Positions 1 through 6,762 are shown, numbered from the stretch's first letter. The stretch is DNA of 12,924 nucleotides from Candidatus Aminicenantota bacterium (GCA_026706325.1 JAPOYZ010000424.1:1-12924); one strand, 5' to 3'. Program-made: numbers and translations. Notes: a model not told the origin generated them from the letters alone.

Positions 1-524
1 TACGAGCCGGTCAAAAACACCCGAAACATGTGGAGCCACACCGTCAGGATCATCAAGTGGGCGGCCCAGCGATGCATGTTCCGCAGCAAGCCGCCGAAGG
101 GAACGTCGTTGTGCAGGAACATGATGTCCGCGTACGCCTGACCCTTGGTGGGATGGTAGTAGAACATGAGGAAGATGCCGGTGATGGTCAGCACCAGGAA
201 GAGGTAGAAAGAGAGTCCGCCCATGCCCCAGGTGAACCGGAAGCGGACGGCGTCCCGATTGATCTTGGCAGGATGCAGGTGCAGAAAAACGTTGGTCAGA
301 ACCGCCAGCGAGCGGTTGCGGGGGGTGTCGTCCAGCTTGTGGCGAAAGACCGACTTCCAGAGCTGACTCCCCTTGTACTGCCGGATCGCCTTGACGTCAT
401 CCTTCCCTTTGTCGACGAAAGTTCCGATGTAGGGATCCAGGACGGTCTGGACTTTGTTGAGGAGCGACTTGAGCTTTCCCGGAGGGGGGGGCGGCTCCAC
501 GTCTCCCCGCTTTTTCTGGACCAT
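1..524 (-). CDS. Cytochrome b (b6-like) N-terminal part, cut by window edge
   Basis: Membrane subunit of a bc1/b6f-type quinol:cytochrome c oxidoreductase; it carries the two b hemes and passes quinol electrons across the membrane. Only the first 174 codons are in the window; the gene runs off the left edge. A hydrophilic N-terminal extension of about 95 residues with a five-proline run (residues 11-15) precedes transmembrane helix A (about 100-121). Helix B (about 148-170) holds the heme-ligand pattern HRWAAHLM...LHMFRVFLTGS, with H151 and H165 spaced by 14 as in b6-type cytochromes. The ATG at 524 has a GAGG Shine-Dalgarno sequence at suitable spacing. It lies 50 bp after the Rieske gene on the same strand, so the two are very likely co-transcribed. 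Family assignment is firm; whether the C-terminal half (subunit IV-like) is fused or separate cannot be seen. Confidence 0.93.
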   Translation of the reverse strand, partial: MVQKKRGDVEPPPPPGKLKSLLNKVQTVLDPYIGTFVDKGKDDVKAIRQYKGSQLWKSVFRHKLDDTPRNRSLAVLTNVFLHLHPAKINRDAVRFRFTWGMGGLSFYLFLVLTITGIFLMFYYHPTKGQAYADIMFLHNDVPFGGLLRNMHRWAAHLMILTVWLHMFRVFLTGS

Positions 525-574
525 GGTCTTCCTCGCTCAGATCTCCAACGGTTCGACTGACTCTGAAGCCGGGA

Positions 575-1102
575 TCAGACCGGCAGATACGACCCCTCTT
601 CCCGGAACTCACAAGGCGCTCCCGGCGGACACTTGTAGATCCGGCTCACGTCCACCAGGATCTGTCCATCCGGGGCCAATTCCACGTGTGCCCGGTCCAT
701 GGGGCGCGGGGCCGGACCTTCGAAGTTCCTGCCTTCGCTGTCATAACCGCTGCCGTGACAGGGGCATTTGAACTTCTGCTCGCTCTCGACCCAGTCCGGA
801 GTACAACCCAGATGGGTGCAGATGGCGGAAATGACGAAGATGCCCTCCGCGTTGCGCACCACCCAGATGCGGTATTTCTGCTGAAACCGCGTGTCCACGC
901 CGAAGCCGAAATCGGTGGGATAGCCCACCTTGAAGGAGGTCTTCGGCTCAAACAGCGTGCGCGGAAAGAAGAAGCGCAAAGTCATGAAGAAGTTGGCGGT
1001 CAAAAAGGCGAATATGCTGGCAAATGCGAACTTTCGCCGCCGGATCAGGCGCCTCTCGCTCTTTTCATCCGTATTCGTCCGACTCGCTTTTCTTACAGGC
1101 AT
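575..1102 (-). CDS. Rieske iron-sulfur protein of bc complex
   Basis: Carries the high-potential 2Fe-2S cluster that takes the first electron from quinol in the bc-type complex and hands it to a c-type cytochrome. The 175-aa product has a basic N terminus, one membrane anchor (about residues 25-46) and a soluble Rieske fold. Both cluster boxes are intact: CTHLGC at 95-100 and CPCHGSGY at 113-120, so two Cys and two His ligands plus the disulfide cysteines (C100, C115) are present. The FEGPAPRP stretch after box 2 is typical. The C terminus carries an additional cysteine pair, C158 and C164. An in-frame stop shortly upstream makes the ATG at 1102 the only good start, although its Shine-Dalgarno match is weak. 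It is the first gene of a short Rieske-cytochrome b operon directly downstream of the oxidase operon. Confidence 0.95.
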   Translation of the reverse strand: MPVRKASRTNTDEKSERRLIRRRKFAFASIFAFLTANFFMTLRFFFPRTLFEPKTSFKVGYPTDFGFGVDTRFQQKYRIWVVRNAEGIFVISAICTHLGCTPDWVESEQKFKCPCHGSGYDSEGRNFEGPAPRPMDRAHVELAPDGQILVDVSRIYKCPPGAPCEFREEGSYLPV

Positions 1103-1163
1103 TCTCGATAAAACTCGCAGGTTTCAGAACAATGATTCGACCCTGTTCGCGGCCGCTCTCCTG

Positions 1164-1181
1164 AACAGTTCCCGAACTGTT
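1164..1181. promoter_or_regulatory. 18-bp perfect palindrome, possible operator at the Rieske promoter
   Basis: AACAGTTC and GAACTGTT form a perfect inverted repeat with a 2-bp centre. It is centred near 1172-1173, which is where transcription from the predicted promoter would start, and it touches the -10 box. A further half-site, CTGTTC, lies at 1143-1148, in inverted orientation to the GAACAG at 1163-1168. This layout fits a dimeric repressor site. It could instead fold as a 7-bp stem with a 4-nt loop in RNA, but no T-tract follows, so a terminator is less likely. The regulator is unknown. Confidence 0.45.
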
Positions 1182-1208
1182 TAAACACCTTCCGCCGGAC
1201 CTTGTCAA
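1180..1208 (-). promoter_or_regulatory. Predicted sigma70-type promoter for Rieske-cytochrome b
   Basis: On the minus strand a perfect -35 box TTGACA (1203-1208) is followed after 17 bp by TTTAAA (1180-1185), a 4/6 match to the -10 consensus. Transcription would begin near 1173, leaving a leader of about 70 nt before the Rieske ATG at 1102. The -35 lies inside an 11-bp perfect palindrome (1200-1210). This suggests the bc-complex genes can be expressed separately from the oxidase operon upstream. Consensus matching only; no start site is known. Confidence 0.5.
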
Positions 1209-1270
1209 GGGCGCCGCGGCGCGGTCTCAGCCAAGCGCCCAGGCCTGCCGGCGGGAGCGTTTGGCGGGCG

Positions 1271-1513
1271 TCAGGGCCGTTGACGAAAGGCCAGGTAAAG
1301 AAACAGGGCCAGGATCATCACGGGCGGCACTCCGAGCACCAGGATCCCGGCATTCAACGTCGAAAACTGACCCAGCACCTGGGCCGAACTCTTGCACATG
1401 GCGCAACCTTGGGCCATCAGTCCCGGCCCCGTCCCGCCAACCAGTTGGAGGCCCGCCAGACTCATCGCCGCTCGGCGCAGGAACCGGACCTTTCCCTCCC
1501 AACGTCCGTCCAC
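1271..1513 (-). CDS. Small CxxC membrane protein at the end of the cox operon
   Basis: An 80-aa product, not assigned to a named family. The first 35 residues are arginine-rich and then weakly hydrophobic, resembling a poor signal peptide. C37-A-M-C40 forms a CxxC motif, and a single strong transmembrane helix spans about 55-76, ending in a short basic tail. The start codon is GTG at 1513, overlapping the TAG of the subunit IV gene by one base (TAGTG), which implies translational coupling. If the helix is oriented N-out, the CxxC pair would face the periplasm near the CuA site of the oxidase; a role in copper delivery, thiol redox chemistry or complex stability is only a guess. The coupled start and the clear helix support a real gene. 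Confidence 0.68.
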   Translation of the reverse strand: MDGRWEGKVRFLRRAAMSLAGLQLVGGTGPGLMAQGCAMCKSSAQVLGQFSTLNAGILVLGVPPVMILALFLYLAFRQRP

Positions 1514-1809
1514 TACGGCTTCAACTCCAGTACCCGGGGGGCGTCCGGAAGCGGAAACCCGAACATCAGAATGACGCAGATCAGCAACATGGGAATCAAG
1601 GTAACGAAGAGGCTGAACTTCTCGAAACGCAGGTGCATGAAGTAGGCCACGATGAGACCCGCCTTGAAGAAGGAAAGGATCACCAGCGTAGACAACATGA
1701 GCATGATCGAGAGGTTGACGTACGCCAGCACCACCTCCACGACGGTCACCACCAGGAGCACCACCCAGACCGTCAGATAGAGCCGATTGTGGGAATGTTC
1801 GTCACTCAT
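1513..1809 (-). CDS. Cytochrome c oxidase subunit IV, prokaryotic type
   Basis: Small accessory membrane subunit of a heme-copper oxidase, thought to help assembly or stability. The 98-aa product has three transmembrane helices (about 11-31, 35-58 and 66-84) and the family-typical stretch FFKAGLIVAYFMHL at 47-60. A histidine-containing polar N terminus precedes helix 1. The ATG at 1809 has an AGGTGAG Shine-Dalgarno sequence. It starts 21 bp after the second subunit III gene and overlaps the next small gene by one base, so it is part of the oxidase operon. The family is close to the CtaF/CoxD-like small subunits; the exact subfamily is not settled here. Confidence 0.88.
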   Translation of the reverse strand: MSDEHSHNRLYLTVWVVLLVVTVVEVVLAYVNLSIMLMLSTLVILSFFKAGLIVAYFMHLRFEKFSLFVTLIPMLLICVILMFGFPLPDAPRVLELKP

Positions 1810-1830
1810 GGACTCACCTTTCTCCGGATC

Positions 1831-2454
1831 TCAGATTACGTTGGACAACAGGTAGACCAAGGGGAATATGAACATCCACACCAAGTCCACGAAATGCCAG
1901 TAGAGCCCGCTCACCTCCACGTCCTCGGAGTCGAAACGGCCACCCTTGAAACCCCATGCCACGATCCCCAGATAGATGACGCCGGCGGTCACGTGTGTCA
2001 TGTGGAGCCCGGTCAGCGTGAAGAAGGTGGCTCCGAACAGCGGAACACCCCAAGGGTTGCTGAACGGAGTGACGCCATGTTCGATCAACTGCATCCATTC
2101 GTAGCCATGGAGCACGATAAAGGCCACCCCTCCCGCTATGGTGGCCCAGATCCATTTCGCCGCAGTCGACCGGTCGCCCCGATGAGCGGCGGCGACGGCC
2201 AGGACCATGGTCAGCGAACTGGAGAGCAGGCAGAAGGTCATGACCGAAGCCAGCGCGATGCTGGACGGTTCGAAGGGCCGGGGCCAGCCTTCGTTCGCGA
2301 CCCGGACGTAGGTGTAGGCCACCAGCAACGCCGTGAAGGTCAAGGTGTCGGAGAGGATGAAGAGCCACATCCCCAGCTTCTTGGAGCCGACGGCGAAAGG
2401 AGATTTTCCTCCCGCCCAATCGTCAATGCTCGCGTCGTGCGCCTGCTGAGCCAT
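1831..2454 (-). CDS. ctaE: Cytochrome c oxidase subunit III, second copy
   Basis: Subunit III of the aa3-type oxidase, which packs against subunit I and sustains proton uptake and turnover stability. The 207-aa product has five predicted helices (about 25-50, 66-90, 101-117, 138-168, 188-206). It keeps the family's acidic positions: D36 in the first helix (usually Glu in an SE motif) and E119 in the HGYEW motif, plus TGLHMTHVTAG at 148-158 and YWHFVDLVW at 185-193. The start is an ATG preceded by GGAGG. It begins 3 bp after the first subunit III gene. It is the more conventional of the two copies and probably the structural one; the first copy lacks both acidic residues. Confidence 0.93.
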   Translation of the reverse strand: MAQQAHDASIDDWAGGKSPFAVGSKKLGMWLFILSDTLTFTALLVAYTYVRVANEGWPRPFEPSSIALASVMTFCLLSSSLTMVLAVAAAHRGDRSTAAKWIWATIAGGVAFIVLHGYEWMQLIEHGVTPFSNPWGVPLFGATFFTLTGLHMTHVTAGVIYLGIVAWGFKGGRFDSEDVEVSGLYWHFVDLVWMFIFPLVYLLSNVI

Positions 2455-2457
2455 CCA

Positions 2458-3126
2458 TTACCTCCAGAACAAAATGAACAACAGAAGATAGACCCAGAGC
2501 CCATCCAGGAAATGCCAGTAGATGGCCGTGACGTTGAGAACCGTGCGGGTCGGCGGGCGATCCTGTAACAGTCTCCGGGACCAATAAACCAACGCCGCCA
2601 CCCCGCCCAGAAGATGCACGGCGTGGGCGCCGGTCAGGATGTAGATGAAAGCACTGCTGGGATTGGTGCGGAGATAGATTCCGGCGCCTGCCAATTGCTG
2701 CCAGATCACCAGCTGCCCCAGCAGGAAGATGACGCCGAGGCCGGTGGTGGCCAGCCACCATTTGGCAAGGGCGGTCGTCTGACCGTAGAGCCTTCGAGCC
2801 CTCTCCAGGGTGAGGCTGCTGGTCAGAAGCACCAGCGTGTTTACCCAGACCAGTGCCGGAAACGCCGTCGGGCGCCAATCGTCCGAGATCCCCTTGCGCA
2901 CGATGTAGGCGCTGGTGAAGGCGGCGAACAGCATGGTCACACCCGCCATGAGCACCAGCATCCCGGTGTAGTAACGACGCTCGGGCACTCCCGGACGTCC
3001 TCCCCAGGAATCGCCCCATCCGCCGGGACCCGTGGGCAGGGCCGGGGCTCCGGGCAGAACGGGGCCCTCGGAGTCCAACTCGCGGACGCCGGTCTTGGGA
3101 GTGGGAGGTGGTGCGACGATTGCCAT
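2458..3126 (-). CDS. Cytochrome c oxidase subunit III-like protein, first copy
   Basis: A 222-aa heme-copper oxidase subunit III paralogue. A soluble N-terminal extension of about 50 residues rich in Pro and Gly precedes five helices (about 52-76, 90-106, 122-144, 157-181, 203-220). Family signatures in the last helices are present: TGAHAVHLLGG at 165-175 and YWHFLDGLW at 203-211. Aligned by eye to its neighbour, the acidic residue of helix 1 is replaced by V63 and the Glu of the YEW motif by I141. It lies 3 bp after subunit I and 3 bp before the second copy, so all are one transcript. The two copies may occupy different places in the complex or replace the missing helices of a seven-helix subunit III; this is inference. 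Confidence 0.9.
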   Translation of the reverse strand: MAIVAPPPTPKTGVRELDSEGPVLPGAPALPTGPGGWGDSWGGRPGVPERRYYTGMLVLMAGVTMLFAAFTSAYIVRKGISDDWRPTAFPALVWVNTLVLLTSSLTLERARRLYGQTTALAKWWLATTGLGVIFLLGQLVIWQQLAGAGIYLRTNPSSAFIYILTGAHAVHLLGGVAALVYWSRRLLQDRPPTRTVLNVTAIYWHFLDGLWVYLLLFILFWR

Positions 3127-3129
3127 CTC

Positions 3130-4908
3130 TTAGCCGGTGGACCCGCGCGCGTCGGGAGCGGTTTGTGGGACGAAGTCTTCCTCGGCGCCCGGAACGCTGT
3201 ACTCGTAGGGGCCGCGATACACTACCGGAAACTTGCCGGCGAAGTTGTCATGGGGCGGAGGTGACGGGACCTCCCACTCGATGGTGGTTGCCCGCCAGGG
3301 GTTCATTTCCGCTACCCGGCCCTTGAAGAGGCTGTAGACGAAGTTGGCCACGAAGATGATCTGGGCGGCAGCCGTGATGAAGGCGGCCACCGAGATGAAC
3401 TGCTGCAACGAAACCAGCGGCTGCAGAAAATCGAAGGCGGTCAGTTCGGCGTATCTGCGTGGTTGCCCTCCGATCCCCAGGTTGTGCATGGGCATGAAGA
3501 TGCAGTAGACCCCTACGAAGGTGATCCAGAAGTGGACCTTGCCCCAGAACTCGTTGAGGTGGCGCCCGAACATCTTGGAGAACCAGTAGTAGGTGGCGGC
3601 GAAGATGCCGAAGATGGCGGCCACTCCCATGATCATGTGGAAGTGACCCACCACGAAGTAGGTGTCGTGGAGATAGACGTCCACCGCGGGCTGGTTCAGG
3701 AAGAGACCGGTCACGCCTCCGCTCACGAACAGGGAAACGAAACCCAGGGCATAGAGCATGGCGGTCGTCAATTGGATCCGCCCTCCCCAGAGGGTGCCCA
3801 GCCAATTGAACGTCTTGATGGCCGAGGGTACGGCCACCGCCGTGGTGGTCAGCGAGAAGACGATGGCGGTGTAGGGGCTCATCCCGCTCAGGAACATGTG
3901 GTGGCCCCAGACGATGAAGCTGACCGCGCCGATGCCGATGATGGCGAAGGCCATGGCCTTGTAGCCGAACACCGGTTTGCGGGCGAAAGTAGCCAGGATA
4001 TGCGAGACGGCGCCCATTCCCGGAAGGATGGCGATGTAGACTTCGGGATGGCCGAAGAACCAGAACAGATGCTGCCAGAGCAGCGGCGACCCGCCCGTGT
4101 GATCGATGGCCTGGTCACTCACCACCAGTCCGCCGGGAATGAAGAAGCTGGTCCCGGCCCAACGGTCCAGGAGCAGGAGAACCCCTGCGGACAGCAGAAC
4201 GCCAAAGGCCAGCAGACCCAGGATGGCGGTGACGAACCAGCCCCAGACCGTCAACGGCAGACGCATCATGGTGAGGCCCTTGGCCCGCATGTCAATGGTG
4301 GTGGTGATGAAGTTCAGGGCGCCCAGCAGCGAGGCCACGCAGAACAGGGCGATGCTCACCACCCACAGGCTCTGTCCCGTTCCCAGCCCCGGTCCGGCAA
4401 TCTCCCCCAGCGCGCTCAGCGGAGGATAGGCCGTCCATCCCGAGATGGGGGCCCCTCCCTCCACGAAGAAAGCGGCCATGAGAACGCCCAGGGCCAGGAA
4501 AGTGACCCAGAACGAGAGCATGTTCAGTATGGGAAAGGCCATGTCGTCGGCGCCGATCTGGATGGGCAGGAAATAGTTCCCGAATCCCCCCTGAGGCGCT
4601 GTGGTCAGGACGAAGAAGACCATGATGGTCCCATGCATGGTGAGCATGGCCAAGTAGAACTCCGGCGTCATGATTCCGCCCGGCGCCCCCTCCGGAAAGA
4701 GGGTGCCCAGAATGGAAATCTCGGTGCCCGGCCACGCCAGATTCAAGCGAATCAGCACCGACAGGCCCACTCCCACCAGAACCGAGAACAGGGCCAGCAG
4801 GTAGTACTGGATCCCGATCACCTTGTGGTCGGTGCTGAAGACATACTTTCGAACCCAGCCTGACGGCGCTTCGTGGTGAGCGGCGTGCGTCTGAACCTCT
4901 TCTGCCAT
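3130..4908 (-). CDS. ctaD: Cytochrome c oxidase subunit I (A1 type)
   Basis: Catalytic subunit that reduces oxygen to water at the heme a3-CuB centre and pumps protons. Numbered from an upstream GTG at 4917, all ligands are visible: H95 and H427 for the low-spin heme, H425 for the high-spin heme, H290, H339 and H340 for CuB, and Y294 of the cross-linked His-Tyr pair in HPEVY. E292 in that motif marks an A1-type enzyme; the D-channel residues D125 and N132 and the K-channel lysine K368 are also present. The product is about 592 aa, within the usual range, with a C-terminal hydrophilic tail of about 70 residues. The ATG at 4908 was preferred because GGGAG lies 10 bp before it but almost abuts the GTG. 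It follows subunit II by about 30 bp. Confidence 0.97.
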   Translation of the reverse strand: MAEEVQTHAAHHEAPSGWVRKYVFSTDHKVIGIQYYLLALFSVLVGVGLSVLIRLNLAWPGTEISILGTLFPEGAPGGIMTPEFYLAMLTMHGTIMVFFVLTTAPQGGFGNYFLPIQIGADDMAFPILNMLSFWVTFLALGVLMAAFFVEGGAPISGWTAYPPLSALGEIAGPGLGTGQSLWVVSIALFCVASLLGALNFITTTIDMRAKGLTMMRLPLTVWGWFVTAILGLLAFGVLLSAGVLLLLDRWAGTSFFIPGGLVVSDQAIDHTGGSPLLWQHLFWFFGHPEVYIAILPGMGAVSHILATFARKPVFGYKAMAFAIIGIGAVSFIVWGHHMFLSGMSPYTAIVFSLTTTAVAVPSAIKTFNWLGTLWGGRIQLTTAMLYALGFVSLFVSGGVTGLFLNQPAVDVYLHDTYFVVGHFHMIMGVAAIFGIFAATYYWFSKMFGRHLNEFWGKVHFWITFVGVYCIFMPMHNLGIGGQPRRYAELTAFDFLQPLVSLQQFISVAAFITAAAQIIFVANFVYSLFKGRVAEMNPWRATTIEWEVPSPPPHDNFAGKFPVVYRGPYEYSVPGAEEDFVPQTAPDARGSTG

Positions 4909-4939
4909 ATCGGTCACACTCCCTGCGTTTCCGAAAACC

Positions 4940-5725
4940 CTATTCTTCAGCCTGGTCCTTCAGCCACTGGGCGAAGTCCGCCTCCGGAAGCACCTCCAGG
5001 AAACTCCGCATGTTGTAATGCTGCAGCCCGCACAACTCGGCGCAGGCGATCTCCCATCGGCCGGTCCGGGTGGCCGTGAACTGGATGGGGATGAGCAGTC
5101 CCGGGACCAGGTCCTGTTTGATCCTCAACTCCCGCACCGAAAAGGCGTGAGTCACATCCTTGGAGCGCAGGAGCAACTCGATCGGCTTGCCCAGCGGGAT
5201 CGCCATGATGGGAAGGACCAGGTCGTCCTGGGCGGCCGTATCGGACAGGTCCAATCCCAGCGGATTGCCGCCTTCGTCATCGATCAGGTCCGGAGCCACC
5301 CTCCCGAACTCACCGTCGGGGCCGGGATATCGTATGTTCCAGGCAAACTGTTGCCCGGTCACCTCGATGCGGACGGCGTCCTCGGGGGCTTCGGAGAGAT
5401 AGAGGTCGGCCCAGATGCTCTGGCCCGGAATCACCATGGCGAAAAAGACCACGGTGGTGGCCACGACCCAGATCACCTCGAGCTTCTCGTTCCCGTGGGT
5501 GTAGTTGGCGACCTTTCCCGCCCCGTCCCGATAACGCGCAATGGCGTAGCCGAGCCCCACCTGGGCCAGGATGAAGACGACACCGGTCACCACCAGGGTC
5601 ACCATGAACTGCCGGTCCAGGTCGCCGCCGTGCGCCGATGCCACTTCAGGAAACCACCAGTACTTGCCTACCATCAGCACGGTGGAAACTATCGTGATGA
5701 TCCAGATCGTCACCGCCAATATCAT
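4940..5725 (-). CDS. ctaC: Cytochrome c oxidase subunit II (CuA protein)
   Basis: Accepts electrons from cytochrome c at the binuclear CuA site and passes them to subunit I. The 261-aa product carries the complete CuA motif C228-x-E230-x-C232-x3-H236-x2-M239 together with the upstream ligand H193 in DVTHAFSV and the usual KQDxVPG stretch. Hydrophobic stretches lie at about 2-20, 41-62 and 83-101, one more than the two helices usual for this subunit, and no cleavable signal peptide is obvious. About 35 residues (134-170), Asp/Gly-rich, are inserted between early beta strands of the cupredoxin domain. It ends just after the CuA site, so there is no fused cytochrome c domain. The ATG at 5725 has GGAGG 8 bp upstream. 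It is the first gene of the oxidase operon. Confidence 0.95.
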   Translation of the reverse strand: MILAVTIWIITIVSTVLMVGKYWWFPEVASAHGGDLDRQFMVTLVVTGVVFILAQVGLGYAIARYRDGAGKVANYTHGNEKLEVIWVVATTVVFFAMVIPGQSIWADLYLSEAPEDAVRIEVTGQQFAWNIRYPGPDGEFGRVAPDLIDDEGGNPLGLDLSDTAAQDDLVLPIMAIPLGKPIELLLRSKDVTHAFSVRELRIKQDLVPGLLIPIQFTATRTGRWEIACAELCGLQHYNMRSFLEVLPEADFAQWLKDQAEE

Positions 5726-5751
5726 GCGTCACGCCTCCAAAAATCGTCGCC

Positions 5752-5779
5752 ATTGTACCAACTGACTGACCAGATTCAA
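5752..5779 (-). promoter_or_regulatory. Predicted promoter of the cytochrome oxidase operon
   Basis: On the minus strand TTGAAT (5774-5779) and TACAAT (5752-5757) are separated by 16 bp, matching the sigma70 -35 and -10 boxes at 4/6 and 5/6 positions. Transcription would start near 5745, giving a leader of only about 20 nt with GGAGG at 5734-5738. The spacer holds a short ACTG repeat (5761-5770). Consensus match only. Confidence 0.45.
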
Positions 5780-5864
5780 GAAGTGAATCGAGTAAACCGG
5801 GACGAAGGGGAGAAGAAGGTCTCCCGGGCTTCCCGGAAGGGGGGCCGGTCACTACACTGGCTCC

Positions 5865-6248
5865 GTGAATCCATCAGACACCGGCTCCCTCAGCCTGAGA
5901 TTGGAAGGGACCTGGTACACCCTGATATTTTACCGGAACGGCTGGCTGGCGGTGGATCTGCTCCGCTACCTGGATGACGTTCTGGAAGCGGAGGATCCAC
6001 CTACGGCGATCTTGAAGCTGCTCGGATATACGCTCCGGATCGGTAGCGGCCCGCCCCGGCGAAGGGCAACTCACTGGGTGGAAGTCGATCTCGCCCAGCG
6101 GCGGCTGGCCACCAACTCCGGCCTGGTGAGAAGAGCCGTGGACCGGGTGCCTGCCGACGCAGACCCTCCTCGGATGCTGGAGAAGATCCACACGGTGCTG
6201 GACCGCAACGACTTTACGGTGGTGCTCCATCCCGGCAGCCGCCGATGA
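5865..6248 (+). CDS. Hypothetical protein, 127 aa
   Basis: Not recognised. The product is soluble, with no signal peptide, membrane helix or cysteine motif. It has alternating hydrophobic and charged stretches (LEGTWYTLIFYRNGW near residues 13-27, THWVEVDL near 69-76) and a Leu/Asp-rich middle suggestive of mixed alpha/beta structure. Third codon positions are mostly G or C, as in the flanking genes, and the composition is that of a real protein, whereas the overlapping minus-strand frame is His/Gln/Arg/Pro-rich as expected of an antisense shadow. The start is GTG, the first standard start after an in-frame stop at 5793; no clear Shine-Dalgarno precedes it, which lowers confidence. It is divergent from the oxidase operon with about 140 bp between starts. 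No link to respiration can be shown. Confidence 0.55.
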   Translation: MNPSDTGSLSLRLEGTWYTLIFYRNGWLAVDLLRYLDDVLEAEDPPTAILKLLGYTLRIGSGPPRRRATHWVEVDLAQRRLATNSGLVRRAVDRVPADADPPRMLEKIHTVLDRNDFTVVLHPGSRR

Positions 6249-6268
6249 TCCGGACACCCTTTCCCTCC

Positions 6269-6286
6269 GGCCCGCCACAGGCGGCC
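6269..6286 (+). terminator. Weak hairpin after the 127-aa gene
   Basis: GGCCCGCC and GGCGGCC can pair as a 7-bp G/C stem with one bulged C and an ACA loop, about 20 bp past the stop codon at 6248. No run of T follows, so this is at best a weak intrinsic terminator. The rest of 6287-6537 shows no gene or recognisable site. Confidence 0.2.
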
Positions 6287-6537
6287 GACGTTCAGTCGCT
6301 CCTCGATGGAACGGGTTGTTCAAGGACGGCAGGGGACTGAGAAGGGCGCTGCCGAGTTGATTGGAGAGAGGCTGATGAATCTCGGTGGGACAAGGGACGC
6401 CCTTCGCGGGGATAAGTTATATCTGCGCCCCCTGACATCATTTCCGGCGACGAGATCAATTTTTGCACAATCCCACAATTCAACGTAAGGATGTACTGTT
6501 TCCGTGTTTCCTTACTTTCGTCACCGGAGATCTGCCC

Positions 6538-6762
6538 ATGCTGGTCAAGCTCACATCCAAGAACCAACTAACCCTGCCCAAGGCGATCATCGCTGACTTT
6601 CAGGGCTCAGAGTACTTCGATGTGACCAAAGAGAATGGCCGTATCGTGCTCACGCCGGTCCGCCCGACGCGCGCCGACGCCGTGCGTGCCAAGTTGGCTG
6701 ACCTTGGTGTCTCGGACACGGATGTGGCTGAAGCCGTGGCTTGGGCTCGCCGGGCCAGGTGA
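6538..6762 (+). CDS. AbrB/MazE/SpoVT-type antitoxin, 75 aa
   Basis: Small DNA-binding protein of the swapped-hairpin AbrB family, of the kind that serves as antitoxin to a PIN-domain toxin and autoregulates its operon. The first 45 residues form the AbrB fold (VKLTSKNQLTLPKAI near 3-17, then FDVTKENGRIVLTPV near 27-41); the remaining part is charged and helical with a DAVRAKLADLG segment, typical of the toxin-binding tail. The ATG at 6538 was chosen because GGAG lies 8 bp upstream and the protein fold starts there; an upstream ATG at 6463 would add 25 unlikely residues. Its TGA overlaps a GTG (GTGA at 6759-6762), the arrangement expected for a coupled toxin, but that frame stops after 19 codons. 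The toxin is therefore absent or decayed. Confidence 0.82.
   Translation: MLVKLTSKNQLTLPKAIIADFQGSEYFDVTKENGRIVLTPVRPTRADAVRAKLADLGVSDTDVAEAVAWARRAR

Noticed and set aside
1210..1221. 12-bp palindrome GCGCCGCGGCGC after the oxidase operon as a terminator
   Set aside because: The stem would be only about 4 bp with a 4-nt loop and no T-tract follows on either strand; such palindromes are common by chance in GC-rich DNA.
1261..2568. 435-codon open frame on the plus strand opposite the oxidase subunit III and IV genes
   Set aside because: It is antisense to clearly conserved genes and its product is His/Gln/Glu/Asp-rich without any fold, as expected of a GC-rich shadow frame.
3463..4863. 466-codon open frame on the plus strand opposite subunit I
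   Set aside because: Antisense to the catalytic subunit with all its ligands intact; the product is low-complexity and lacks motifs.
5824..5836. Inverted repeat CCGGG-CTT-CCCGG upstream of the 127-aa gene
   Set aside because: Only 5 bp per arm and G/C-only; not distinguishable from chance in this sequence.
5874..6323. 149-codon minus-strand frame as an alternative to the 127-aa protein
   Set aside because: Composition is Arg/His/Gln/Pro-rich and shadow-like; the plus-strand frame has normal protein composition and matching codon use.
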